DNA of 64,000 nt from Pyropia haitanensis (taxonomy: Eukaryota > Rhodophyta > Bangiophyceae > Bangiales > Bangiaceae): the NCBI GenBank assembly GCA_008729055.1, contig SDUX01000020.1, forward strand, positions 62,001 to 126,000, read 5' to 3'. Under the pieces are notes generated by a model. The model was not told the origin of the DNA. It searched no databases and worked only from the letters and a program-made list of their open reading frames with translations. A program made the translations under genes and the position numbers. Positions 1 to 9,418 of the stretch are shown one piece after another (the stretch's first letter is position 1; the number at the start of each line of letters is the position of its first letter).

Positions 1-1
1 G

Positions 2-2029
2 GCCAAGACGGCGGGCAAGCGGAAGCCCGAAGATGATGCCGAGGGCGACAAGCGGCGGAGCAAGCGATCTCGACATCCTCCTCCGGAGCTCGGTCAGCTC
101 GTGCCTGTTCCGTCCGAGCAGCAGCTACGTAAGGAGGTTTATCGCGGCACATCGGTTCGCGCCAAGTCTCCGTTTGCTCGTGCGGTACGCCGTGTGGGCG
201 TCAACGGTCGTCGCCAAGGCCGGCACGACATTCGCAACCAAGTTGCTGACAAGCTGTACGAGGACACCGTCCCTCCCATCTCCGAGACTTATCACGAGGA
301 CGCAGCGGCGAATCGGCGCGAGATACTCGAGCCCTACTTTGGGCCTCCCGGTTCGTCCCCTCCGCCGGTTCCCGTTGGACACTATCGCGTGCCAAGCTTT
401 GCCGCCCTTTTGCCGACGGAGCATCAAGCGCGCGACATGGTGCCAGGCGCCGACTGGATCCGAATCGAGCAGACGACGTCCACGTTTATGGCGCAGCAGG
501 GGATCAAGCTGTTGAGCGGCATGCCGGGCGTACCCACCTCTCTTCCCGACGACAATCCCGGTATGATCTCTCTTCTTGGTGGCGCCGCCTGTCTCGCGTA
601 CGCCAAGACGCTGGTGGAGCGTGGTTGGGTCATCATCGAGAACGCCGTCTCGGACGCAATGCCCATTCTTGATGCGGATGGGCCGCCGAGTGTCCACGCA
701 GTTCTCAAGCACTACGTCGACCTGTTCCCGGGTGAAGCGGAGATCGCCAAGGTGCAGGCCGGCAAGTCAACCGCGAGGGTGCTCGACGTATGGGCGCCCA
801 TCCACAACATCGACAAGGACCTCGACAAGGCGGCGCTGGCGGACGGCCAAGGGCGCTTTTCAGTGCCGGTCAACAAGGTGGCTTGCTCTGAAGACGACAC
901 GGAGTGTGAGGTCTTCTCTCTCAAGCTTCACGCCGACGCCTGCATGGCTGCGATCGCCAACAAGGTCTTGGAGGCCGTGCCTGCCGCGGAAGGTCGTCCA
1001 AGTGCTCGGCCGGTCGTGCGCACGCCCAAAACTGGGGCCCGTCTTCTGTTGACAACGGAGAATGCCGTGCGCCAGCGGCCGCACATTGACTCGGGGCTGC
1101 TGGAGGACAAGCTGGAGCAGGAGACCGTGACGACCACTCAAGAGGCCGGCGGTCCATCTACCGGTGCAGAAGCCGTCGGCGAGCGTGCAGAGGACGAAGA
1201 TGTTCAGTTTGTGTCCGCCAAGAAGTACAAGATGCCGCTGACCAAGGGCTTCTTCATGATGGCGTCCGGCTACGATCCTTTTGTGTTGGCGGTGTGGCCG
1301 GGCAGCGTGCTTGCTCTGCGGCGTATTGAGGACGGGCATCTTGTGGACCGGACGCTCGTGAGCGAGGTCATCGAGATTCCCAAGAACTCCGTCCTTCTTT
1401 GCCGCAGTGACTTGGTGCACGCTGGCTGCGGCGCGGACGAGGACATCTCTCGCATCAACAAGGCACCCGTGGAGCTGGCGTACTCTCGCTCTGTCCGTCT
1501 TCACATGTACCTGCAGCATCCTTGTCAACCTCTCAAGGACGCGATCTTCCCCGTGAGCCGAGTGACGTTTGCAAGCAACGCCATCCCCCAAGACGAAGCG
1601 ATCGCCAAGGCAGAAGGCGACGACCAGACGACATCTCCTGGCGGCAAGAAGCGTGACAACGTCGCCTCGCAAGAGGAAGCCACGTCGGCCGCTGACGGCG
1701 ACAAGGATGTCGTAATGGAGGACGCAGCCGAAGCAGCTGGTGCCAAGGCCCGGGCGTCATCTTCCGCGGCAGCCCCATCTGAACCCGAGGCGGCTGCAGA
1801 TGTGGCTCCGGTTGCAGAGGCGCCTGTCGCCATGGAGGGTGTTGGTGAAGACGAACAAGAAGATGGCGCCGGGTCCGCCAAGGATGCGAGCGTCAACCGA
1901 GACGGCGGCAGTGACAACAGTGGCGGGGATGACGGGGACGCTGGAGACGATGACGGAGAGAGTGACGAGGATAAGCATGTGGAGGACGAGGAGGAGGAGG
2001 AGGGGGAGGAGGGTGACGGCGATGAGTGA
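2..2029 (+). CDS. Nuclear protein with possible double-stranded beta-helix (dioxygenase-like) fold, 5' partial
   Basis: The frame is open from base 2, so the start lies outside the window; the first in-frame GTG at 101 is not a convincing start. The first 25 residues are a basic, nuclear-signal-like stretch (GKRKPED...KRRSKRSR). The middle is compositionally normal. Residues about 361-363 read H-I-D, residue 473 is the His of DLVHAG, and residue 499 is the Arg of RLHMY. This HxD...H...R order, with the late 'LVHAG...RLHMYL' block, is typical of Fe(II)/2-oxoglutarate dioxygenase-type beta-helix proteins. The long insert between HxD and the second His makes the assignment tentative. The last ~110 residues are Ala/Glu/Asp-rich and end in an acidic tail. 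GC content and codon use are lower than in the right-hand genes. It is co-oriented with the methyltransferase-SET gene. The reading frame is certain, the function is not. Confidence 0.6.
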   Translation, partial: AKTAGKRKPEDDAEGDKRRSKRSRHPPPELGQLVPVPSEQQLRKEVYRGTSVRAKSPFARAVRRVGVNGRRQGRHDIRNQVADKLYEDTVPPISETYHEDAAANRREILEPYFGPPGSSPPPVPVGHYRVPSFAALLPTEHQARDMVPGADWIRIEQTTSTFMAQQGIKLLSGMPGVPTSLPDDNPGMISLLGGAACLAYAKTLVERGWVIIENAVSDAMPILDADGPPSVHAVLKHYVDLFPGEAEIAKVQAGKSTARVLDVWAPIHNIDKDLDKAALADGQGRFSVPVNKVACSEDDTECEVFSLKLHADACMAAIANKVLEAVPAAEGRPSARPVVRTPKTGARLLLTTENAVRQRPHIDSGLLEDKLEQETVTTTQEAGGPSTGAEAVGERAEDEDVQFVSAKKYKMPLTKGFFMMASGYDPFVLAVWPGSVLALRRIEDGHLVDRTLVSEVIEIPKNSVLLCRSDLVHAGCGADEDISRINKAPVELAYSRSVRLHMYLQHPCQPLKDAIFPVSRVTFASNAIPQDEAIAKAEGDDQTTSPGGKKRDNVASQEEATSAADGDKDVVMEDAAEAAGAKARASSSAAAPSEPEAAADVAPVAEAPVAMEGVGEDEQEDGAGSAKDASVNRDGGSDNSGGDDGDAGDDDGESDEDKHVEDEEEEEGEEGDGDE

Positions 2030-2320
2030 GAGCCTGCCCGTGCGAGAGTTTCTGTCGATTGCATGATTTGTTGATAGAATAGCAAGCTTGCGTAATGCGT
2101 TCATTGTCACACACGTCTTGGCTCCTCTCTTTCGTGCGTCACCAGAAAAGCACACCAGCACGCTGAGGAATTCCGACTTGCTGCCATCGCCAACACCTGC
2201 CTCGATTCGAACGATACGCAGCACCACTCGATCCAACACGCTTCCCTATTCGTCACTCTGTGCGTGATCAGCACTGTTCGTTCCTCGCCGGTAATTGTAA
2301 TATTAAATACATTCCACCAC

Positions 2321-2691
2321 ACGAGAAGTGCTACTCGACCAATGATGACCAGTAGTACTACTCGACCAATGATGACCAGTAGTACTACTCGACCCAGGAT
2401 GACCATTAGCACTTTTCGACCGACAGGGACGAGTAGTGCTACTTGACCCACCAAGACGAGTAGTGCTACTCCACCCAGCAAGACGAGTGGTGCTGCTCAA
2501 CGGTCGATGACGAGTAGTACTACTCGACAAATGATCACCAGTTGTGTAACTTGAGCATCGATGACGAGTCGCACTACTCGACCAATGAGGACGAGTAGTA
2601 CTACTCGACCAAGGATGACCAGTGCACTACTCGGCCAAGGATGACCAGTAGTACTACTCGATCAATGATGACCAGTAGTACTACTCGACCA
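2321..2691. repeat. Tandem array of a 27-bp unit with a palindromic AGTAGTACTACT core
   Basis: About 14 degenerate units follow one another. The unit is roughly GATGACCAGTAGTACTACTC followed by GACCAAT. Each unit carries the self-complementary core AGTAGTACTACT, in several units intact and in others mutated at one to four positions. A further single copy lies at 2883-2900. The rest of 2030-3040 has no gene that I can support. The same GTAGTACTAC core recurs in the inverted repeat at 10468-10523. The spacing of one palindrome per 27 bp suggests protein-binding iterons, but nothing here shows what binds. Confidence 0.85.
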
Positions 2692-3043
2692 CTGGTGACG
2701 TGCAGTTGTATTGGATCTTGGGTGACTTTGGGCGCCTCTTCTTCGTTGATGTTGAGTAGCACTACATAATCTCATGTCGATCATTTGCACACGTCCACTG
2801 TCCATTTGTTATAACTCGGTCTTTTGGCAGGATGGCTTTTCACGCGATCGGACAGTCTGTCATGCTGGTCGCACGGCAGGAAGATGAGTAGTACTACTCG
2901 CTTTCCTCAGAGTCAGGGTATCACCCTAAGTAAGTATTTCTTTTGTTTATTTGTTGAGGGAGGTCAATTACTTTTCGATTTACGATTGGATTTAGAGGGT
3001 CGTTCAAAGCGTACTTTGGGCCTCTTGGTCGAGCACCTATGTC

Positions 3044-3051
3044 TATAAATA
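3044..3051 (+). promoter_or_regulatory. TATA box
   Basis: TATAAATA stands about 200 bases before the ATG at 3254. The interval between them has no other long open frame on this strand that looks coding, so it is probably the 5' leader. Confidence 0.5.
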
Positions 3052-3253
3052 CGGTCATATTGCTGGGTCCACGTGATCATGCTAGATTCGCGCCACATTC
3101 GGACGTTCCGCAGCCCCCTTTTTCCCGTCCGGTTTCACGCTCTCTTTTTCCACTGTCGGCCGCACCCGTCGGACTCGATACCCACCGTCACGTCGCAGAC
3201 TTTGTTGCCTCTGACGACGCTTCTGTGCTTCGTCGGACGACACTTGTGCAGCC

Positions 3254-4927
3254 ATGGGCGGTCCTTCGACCGCTGTGGTCGTGGACGTTGTCACGTCTGT
3301 TGCTGAGCGTGGATTTCGCGCTTTCTCCGACATGCGGTCGTGCGACGACGGTGTGTTTCCTACGGCTTGTGTGCTCATGTGTCTCAGTGAGTTACGTGAC
3401 GTGTACATCCTTTGCAATGCTGCAGCGGAAGCCGCAGTTCGAGAGCCTTCCGGTCAAGCGGTTTGGCGAGTCGAAGATGCATCTTGGGAAGCTGTTCGGT
3501 TTTGGGTCGTCTCGCACGTTCGACGCGTACCCGGGACTGAGGTTGGCACCTCGTTGTCACGGGAGCAGGAGTTTGGACCGGGGCTGTCGCGGAGTGTGTC
3601 TGTCAAGATATCTCATCGGACGGAGTGGCTCGTCGACACTCGTATGGATCGCGTCTACACCTCCCTTTGGCAGTTGAAGCGGTTCATTGCGGTGCCGCGT
3701 GCGCCGTCCGGGCTTGATGGTATCTTTCTTCTACGTTCGGGGTGTGCTGTTTTGGCGGATGGGGCCGGGAGCTCGACGGGCGTAGGCGTCGACGTTGACG
3801 ACGTGCGGCATGACGACGACGTTTCAAGGGAGGTGAATGTTCTGGCGGTGTCGGCGGAGTCCCGCCTGGCGCCTTTGGATGGTCGGGCGTGGCAGGTCCT
3901 CTTGGCGTTGGCGGGCGAGCAGCGAGGCATGGAGGACTTTCTAGCTTTTGCGGGCGATCGATTTCCCGCAATGTTGGTGCCCGTGCAGCAGGATGCTGTG
4001 TCTGCGCCGGTTCCCAGCGGCAGTGTGGCCGCTGTTGGAGACAAGCCCCGTCGTGCGGCCGATGAACCGGACGCGCACGTAGCTGGACCAGCTATGTCGG
4101 TGTCTTCTGCTCTTCCCCATCCAGTTATGCTGCATCAACCAGTCGCGGCGGACGTATTGCTTCGTGGTGTCCTTCAGGCATGGCCTGACGACGATGGCTT
4201 TCGAGCGCAGTGCGGGCGGCATGGCGTGCCATCGATTGCCGCGTTGATGCCGTTTCAAGTCGTAGCTTGGCTGTCTGCTGTGTGTGGCCTGGCCCGTCAA
4301 CCCGCGTCTGGCAGACAGGCGGATCTTTGGCGTTTTGCAGTTTTGCTGAGAGGCGTCGTCCACGACGTCTTATCCGGCTTTGATGTCGTCGCTCGAAGTG
4401 TTGGCTTCTCTTCTATCGAGTCGATGGTCGCGCCATATCTCTTGTGGCACGCCAAGGAGTGCGGGTACGTGGCGCTTGCGCGCCCTGAGGACGACGATCT
4501 CTTTGCTCCTGTCAGTCAAAGCGGGAATCTATGGCATGCAGCTGGTCCTGTCAAGTGTTCTCCTGCGGCCGTACCTGCGGACGTGTTGTCCAGAACGCCG
4601 GCAGCAAACAAGCAATTGCGCGTCGTTGCGCACCTGCTTCACGGGCACCTCTATTGGTGCACCCGCCTCGACCGTCTGGAGGGAGAGCCTGCGCTCGCGG
4701 ACCGCCTTGGAGTTGGCCGGAAGCGTCCTCGGCGTCCTTCGACGACAACGACGGATGAAGAAGGTGGCGCCTTCTCCGATCTAGTCGCACGGGCGTCCAG
4801 CGACACTGGCGGATCGTCAGAGGCGCGCAAAGGGAAGCAGCCTGGCCGTGTCGACCGCCGGCGTCAACCTCTTTCCGGCCGCGTGTCTGTCGCGGATTAT
4901 CGACCCCGCGGTGGTCTGGGGACTTGA
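3254..4927 (+). CDS. Uncharacterised 557-residue protein of the accessory block
   Basis: The start ATG has a good context (GCAGCCATGG) and a TATA box lies about 200 bases upstream. The protein shows no motif I recognise. It is a mixed, globular-looking sequence rich in Val, Ala and Asp, with no signal peptide or clear membrane segment. The C-terminus is basic (GRKRPRRPST and RVDRRRQPLSGR). Its stop overlaps the next frame: that frame is open from 4759, has no ATG for about 700 bases, and its conserved part starts soon after this stop. The two may therefore be a single gene joined by a short intron or a +1 shift within 4759-4927. If so, this would be the N-terminal half of the DNA methyltransferase-SET protein. 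Confidence 0.6.
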   Translation: MGGPSTAVVVDVVTSVAERGFRAFSDMRSCDDGVFPTACVLMCLSELRDVYILCNAAAEAAVREPSGQAVWRVEDASWEAVRFWVVSHVRRVPGTEVGTSLSREQEFGPGLSRSVSVKISHRTEWLVDTRMDRVYTSLWQLKRFIAVPRAPSGLDGIFLLRSGCAVLADGAGSSTGVGVDVDDVRHDDDVSREVNVLAVSAESRLAPLDGRAWQVLLALAGEQRGMEDFLAFAGDRFPAMLVPVQQDAVSAPVPSGSVAAVGDKPRRAADEPDAHVAGPAMSVSSALPHPVMLHQPVAADVLLRGVLQAWPDDDGFRAQCGRHGVPSIAALMPFQVVAWLSAVCGLARQPASGRQADLWRFAVLLRGVVHDVLSGFDVVARSVGFSSIESMVAPYLLWHAKECGYVALARPEDDDLFAPVSQSGNLWHAAGPVKCSPAAVPADVLSRTPAANKQLRVVAHLLHGHLYWCTRLDRLEGEPALADRLGVGRKRPRRPSTTTTDEEGGAFSDLVARASSDTGGSSEARKGKQPGRVDRRRQPLSGRVSVADYRPRGGLGT

Positions 4928-7215
4928 CCGAGGTGCCGCAGGTTCTCCTGTCGGTGCTTGCCAGTCTTTCCGCTTTCAAGCGGGTACCGGTGACGTCTGG
5001 GGGATCTGTGACGGCCGGGATCGGACCCGGTGGTGGTGGTACCCTGCGGTCGAGGTTGTGCGGCCGCGGTGTGACGCGGGCGTCTGGCGTTGCTGCCGTG
5101 CTCGCCGCGGGCTCACGTCGTGGCGTGGCTCCTGCTGCACATGGCCAGACGGCTGCGCCTGATCTGGTTAGTGCCTGGTCGACGGTCACTCGTGCTTTAC
5201 GAGCGCTCGTGCAGGTGCACGTATGTCCGTTTGAAGATCTGGTGACCGTCCACGACGAGGTTTTGCAGCAGCAGGAGCAGCTGACCAAGCAGACACGAGG
5301 CGATGATTCGCACGGGCGGGCGGTTGTGCGTGGTCAGGCTGCGTCATCCGCTCCGTCGCACCCCATCCCTCGTTGTCTCACTGGCCAAGTGCAGCTGATT
5401 TTGACCGATCCGCCCTACAACATCCGTCGAGACGCGAACCTGCCGCAGTCCGCGCACGACGTTTTGACGGAGAGTCAGATGCTGAGGTGCGCTCACCTGT
5501 TTATGCTGCTGCTGCGCCCCGGTGGCCACTTATTGGTGTTTTGCTCTTCCGCCCAGCATCCTGAATGGGTACGAGTCCTTCGAGGCCTGCGCGATCGTGG
5601 CAAGCGTGGCGCACGGGACGGGAAGAGCGCCTTTGCGGTGGACGGCGCTCCTCTCGTGACGATCAAGGATCCCCACGCCATCGCCACCGCTCGTCGAAGT
5701 TCAACGAATCTCACCAACAAGACGGAAATGATCGTGCACGCCACTCGGTGTGGTGCGTCCGCCCAGGAGGCGTACGAGATGGTCAACTACCGCACGTTCA
5801 ACCGTGTTCCGTCGCGCTTCCTTGCCCACGACAACGTCATCGACAATGTCCGCCCGCCCGGTGTGTCGGAGGTCGTTTACCGTGTCGAGGAGGGCTCCCG
5901 CCAATGGATTCGCCCAGAGCAGAAGGCCATCGCGCTCGCCTCAGAGTTGCTGTTGCGGTTCTCCCAGTGCGGAGACCTTGTGACGGACTTTTTCGGAGGC
6001 ACCTGTTTTGTTGCAGCGGCGGCCTTGCGCATGCCACTTGGGCAGTACCGGCGCGTTGTCTGTTGCGACGCTGATGCCGACGTCATCCGCGCGGCTCTTC
6101 CACGTCTTCGTCGCGAGTTTGTCGAACAGGTGATTGCTGGCGGTTACGCCAACTTCCCCTCTGTTGGGGGCGACCCGTCCGTGGTCGCGGCGGCGCACGT
6201 GGTTCGGCAGCTCGCACCGGTCGTCGTCAACGTTGGGCGTGGAGAGGAAGACGTCCCTCGCCTCGCCCCTCCCCTTGTCCCTTTTGGCGCCGACTGGAGT
6301 CCCCCTGCCGGACGGCCGTGTCACTCTGCGCTACCCTTGTCTGTCATCCAGTTGCTGGCGAGCAGATGGGCGCGGGCTGCTGATGAGGAGCGTGTGGGGC
6401 GCGAAAGCTTTCCCTCTGTTCCGCCGCCTGGCCGTGATGTCGCTGCTGCAGTGCTGGCGCTGGCAAACGTCCCGGTAGGTGGTTGGCCGCGCAAGTACCA
6501 GTGTGCTTTATCCACTGAGGACGGCACTGCACTGCGAGAGCATGCGGCGGCAGAGCTGGGCCTATTTCTTGCCACATCTGGCCTCGCCGGTGGCAGTGCC
6601 GGGACGGGCGTGTATGCGGCGCGACCGTTTCGCGACGGTGCTGTCGTTGCGCCCTTCTTCGGCGCCATTACCTACACCGACTTGGGTGTCAAGGCGAACC
6701 GCACCGTACGCTACGCGTCGTCCGTCCTCGGCTCGTACGGGCCCACGGCGCAAGACTGTTCGGAGCGAGCTCTGGCGGTATCTGTGCGGACAACATGCGC
6801 CGGTGAAGGGCAACGGTCGGACGACACGGCACCTGGCGAATCTTCGGAAGAGTCCACTGTGTGGATCGTGCCGTCTGTTTGTTGTGTTGCGGGTTACGTC
6901 AACGACTGTACGGCCGTATCCAAGGTGGACCAAGCCGCCTCGGCGTCGACGCACGAAGTCATCCCGCGTGCGCACGCCAATGTCGCCATCCACGTGAAGC
7001 CCAAGGTGAGTGGCGACGATCTCACCATTGATGATTTGCTGTCGGTGGACGCAGTTCAGTTCATTGCCTGTCGTGACATATCCGCGGGTGAGGAGGTGAT
7101 AGTATGGTACGGGTCCGATTATGTGTTTTTGCATGATGAGGAGGTGCGGGGTGGGCGAGCATCTGGTGGTAGGTTGGTGAGTCGCAGCACGCCGCACACA
7201 TTTGCAGGCGTGTAG
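4924..7215 (+). CDS. DNA methyltransferase (DPPY class) fused to a SET domain
   Basis: Coordinates begin at a TTG that only marks the end of the preceding frame; the true start is probably further upstream through the preceding gene. Counting from 4924, residues 161-166 read TDPPYN, the catalytic motif IV of N6-adenine/N4-cytosine DNA methyltransferases. About residue 355 is the SAM-binding loop DFFGGTCFVAAAA, followed by CCDAD. The order IV then I is that of beta-class enzymes. From about residue 560 a SET domain follows: GTGVYAARPFRDGAVV, then GYVNDCT (about 657) in the place of the usual NHSC, then ANVAIHV, then GEEVIVWYG (about 722). The SET tyrosine is present. A predicted role is DNA modification combined with protein (histone) lysine methylation. 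The fusion lies on one continuous frame, with no homopolymer that could have created it. Confidence 0.8.
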   Translation: MTEVPQVLLSVLASLSAFKRVPVTSGGSVTAGIGPGGGGTLRSRLCGRGVTRASGVAAVLAAGSRRGVAPAAHGQTAAPDLVSAWSTVTRALRALVQVHVCPFEDLVTVHDEVLQQQEQLTKQTRGDDSHGRAVVRGQAASSAPSHPIPRCLTGQVQLILTDPPYNIRRDANLPQSAHDVLTESQMLRCAHLFMLLLRPGGHLLVFCSSAQHPEWVRVLRGLRDRGKRGARDGKSAFAVDGAPLVTIKDPHAIATARRSSTNLTNKTEMIVHATRCGASAQEAYEMVNYRTFNRVPSRFLAHDNVIDNVRPPGVSEVVYRVEEGSRQWIRPEQKAIALASELLLRFSQCGDLVTDFFGGTCFVAAAALRMPLGQYRRVVCCDADADVIRAALPRLRREFVEQVIAGGYANFPSVGGDPSVVAAAHVVRQLAPVVVNVGRGEEDVPRLAPPLVPFGADWSPPAGRPCHSALPLSVIQLLASRWARAADEERVGRESFPSVPPPGRDVAAAVLALANVPVGGWPRKYQCALSTEDGTALREHAAAELGLFLATSGLAGGSAGTGVYAARPFRDGAVVAPFFGAITYTDLGVKANRTVRYASSVLGSYGPTAQDCSERALAVSVRTTCAGEGQRSDDTAPGESSEESTVWIVPSVCCVAGYVNDCTAVSKVDQAASASTHEVIPRAHANVAIHVKPKVSGDDLTIDDLLSVDAVQFIACRDISAGEEVIVWYGSDYVFLHDEEVRGGRASGGRLVSRSTPHTFAGV

Positions 7216-7670
7216 TTGTAGTGGGGGTGTAGTCGGAGACAGGGGCATGGTACGATACTCCGAGGCGCGCAAGTCATGAACGCAATGTTCTTTGTATCAC
7301 AAAAAGGCGATAATGTGCTCTGTGGCACGTGTGCTGGGGGTAGTGACGTACAGGCCAGAGGCCAGAGGCGTCGTTGATTGGCAGCACATCATATCAGTCT
7401 GTAATTTCCCAAGGACAACACCCTTGTGCATGAGCGAGTGTCAACGGTTTCCGTCAATAGATTAGATGGTTGAGTAATACGGTGGAGCGTTTGAGTCAAG
7501 AGGCGTGTTCCAATCAAAAGTCAAGGGTTCGAGACAGGTGATTTAATTTCCGAGATTGATTCCAATAAGTTCCACACGAATAAATGTCACTGCTACTTCG
7601 ACGCAATTCTGTTCAACACATGACCGTGTAATCACGCGCAAGTCCCGACCCTACTATAAGAATATACACG

Positions 7671-7882
7671 GAGGACGTAACCCCCCCCTCTGGGACGTCA
7701 GAATCGCATGGATCGTCAGATGACGAACCCTCGATTCCAGCCGATTTGGACGAACCCTCGTCTGGACGTCCCATTGGCCGGTACGTCCGATTCGGGCCCG
7801 AGAGGACGTACCCTCCTGAGATGCGTCCTAGGGCGGCCCCCCCCCTCCCCCTCCTGGACGTCAGAATCGCAGGTACGTCCTC
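7671..7882. repeat. Diverged copies of the GAGGACGTACC inverted-repeat unit
   Basis: GAGGACGTAA followed by CTGGGACGTCAGAATCGCA occurs at 7671-7710. GAGGACGTACCC (7802) and CTGGACGTCAGAATCGCAGG with TACGTCCTC (7854-7882) bracket a C-run. A reversed pair (GGTACGTCC at 7780, GGACGTACC at 7804) sits between them. They are relatives of the two perfect units at 9.3-9.4 kb. Confidence 0.7.
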
Positions 7883-9060
7883 CCAGGTGCGTGTCATTTT
7901 CGATAAAGCGTCGCCTCCCGATTTGATGTGCACCCCCGACCCCCCCGCCCTCCCCGCCCCCCCGCCAGTCTTTTGCTGTGCCCCTCCTTCCCCCTCCATT
8001 TGTGCCTCCCTGTCTTCCCGCCCTTCCCCTTCCCCTCCCGCCAGTCCCTCGCCCCTCAACCCGGTATGCACTCCCGCTCTCCCCGCCCCCCCTCTTCCTT
8101 TTTTGTGCCCCATCCCTCGCCCCCTCCATTATTGTGCTTCGCACCTATCCCGCGTCCCCTCCCCTCTTGCCCCTCCTCCCCCCCGTCTCCCCTTTTACCT
8201 TTCCTGTGCCCCTCGTTCCCCTCCCTTTCCTCTCAGTCTCTCGCCCTCCCCGCCCTTCCCTACCAGGCGTGTCATATTCCAGAGTGCGTCGTCCCCCAAT
8301 TCGATGTGCACCCCCGACCTCCCCGTCCTCCCCGCCCCCCTCCCAGTCTATTGCTGTGCCCATCCTTCCCCCTCCATTTGTGCCTCCCAGTCTTCCCGCC
8401 CTTCTCCGTCCTCTCCCGCCAGTGCCTCGCTCTCAACTCTGTGTGCACCCTCGCCTTCCCCGCCCCCCCCCTCCCTTCCCTGTGCCCCTTCCCCTCGCCC
8501 CGTGCTTTATTGTGCCTTCCGGGCTTCCCCCCTCCGTGCCCGCTGTGCGAGTCCTCCCCCCCGCCCCCCCCCCATCTTTCCTATGCCCCTCCTTCCCCTC
8601 CCATTTATGCCTCCCAGTCTTCCCGCTCTTCCTCGCCTCCCCTCCAGTCTTACCGCCCTACCCCGCCCCCCGCCTCCCCTCCCCTTCCTTGTAGTGTTTT
8701 CCCCGCCCCCTGCATTATCAGTGTGCGTCCCGGTGTTCTCGCCCCCCCCGTCCGCTTTCCCAGTCCTATCTCCCGCCCCCCGTCCTCTCCTGTCCGTGCC
8801 CCTCATCCCCGCCCCCTGTCTTTGAGTTCTTTCCAGTCTTCCTGCCCTCCCCCGCCCCCCCTCCCGTTTCCCCTGCTTCCTCCCCCCCTGCCCCCTGCGT
8901 TATCGTGCCTCCCAGTTTTCCCGCGCTCCCTCCCTTCTCCGATAGTCCCCTGCCGCCCCCGACTGGCGCATGCCCCCATGGCGAAACCATTCCTCCCTTG
9001 TTTCGCAGTGTCGCGTTTCCCACCCCTCCCCCTTCCTGTCCTCTTCCCCTCTCACCAACC
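7830..9060. repeat. Strand-asymmetric polypyrimidine tract with a ~378-bp tandem duplication
   Basis: The plus strand is almost entirely C and T for over 1 kb. Within it a block starting near 7884 (CAGGTGCGTGTCAT) recurs near 8264 (CAGGCGTGTCAT) with the same order of landmarks: GATGTGCACCCCCGAC, then CCATTTGTGCCTCCC, then the CCCGCCAGT block. The period is about 378 bases and the copies are clearly diverged. A third, partial and poorer copy is visible near 8572-8640. Such DNA can form triplex or H-DNA structures. Confidence 0.75.
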
Positions 9061-9298
9061 TGGTGCGATGCGCGGGAGAAAGAACTTTTCTTCAGGATGT
9101 CAATACCGCGGGTGAGTCCCCCCCCCACCCCCCCTCCCGTCGCGATTTTTTTTGAGGCTCACTGACCACGTCCCGCGTCCGATGCCTGTGGCTCCCCCTC
9201 CCCTTCCCCCGAATGGCGCCTAAAAACACCTGCCCTCTCGGACGATCCAAATCTGGCGCACGTCCTTCCTTCCGAATCCCACTGTTTTCCCCCCCCTC

Positions 9299-9418
9299 GA
9301 GGACGTACCCCTCTCTGGACGTCAATTTCGCGGGTACGTCCTCCGAGCCCCCCCGCTGTAAGATCTCTTCTGGGAGGACGTACCCCTCTCTGGACGTCAA
9401 TTTCGCGGGTACGTCCTC
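9299..9418. repeat. Two identical 45-bp inverted-repeat units
   Basis: Bases 9299-9343 and 9374-9418 are identical. Each starts with GAGGACGTACCC and ends with its reverse complement GGGTACGTCCTC, around the spacer core CTGGACGTCAATTTCGC. The 75-base period and complete identity suggest recent duplication, or selection as protein-binding sites. Confidence 0.85.

Noticed and set aside
2321..2691. CRISPR-like regular repeat array
   Set aside because: Units are contiguous 27-mers without unique spacers, are degenerate, and the genome is eukaryotic.
3254..7215. Merging the unknown protein with the methyltransferase-SET frame into one gene
   Set aside because: The overlap at 4759-4927 makes it likely, but no unambiguous splice pair or homopolymer could be chosen, so they are listed separately.
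7746..9115. Proline/serine-rich frames of up to 395 codons in the pyrimidine tract
   Set aside because: They follow from a C/T-only strand, exist in several frames at once, and have no start context or conserved block.
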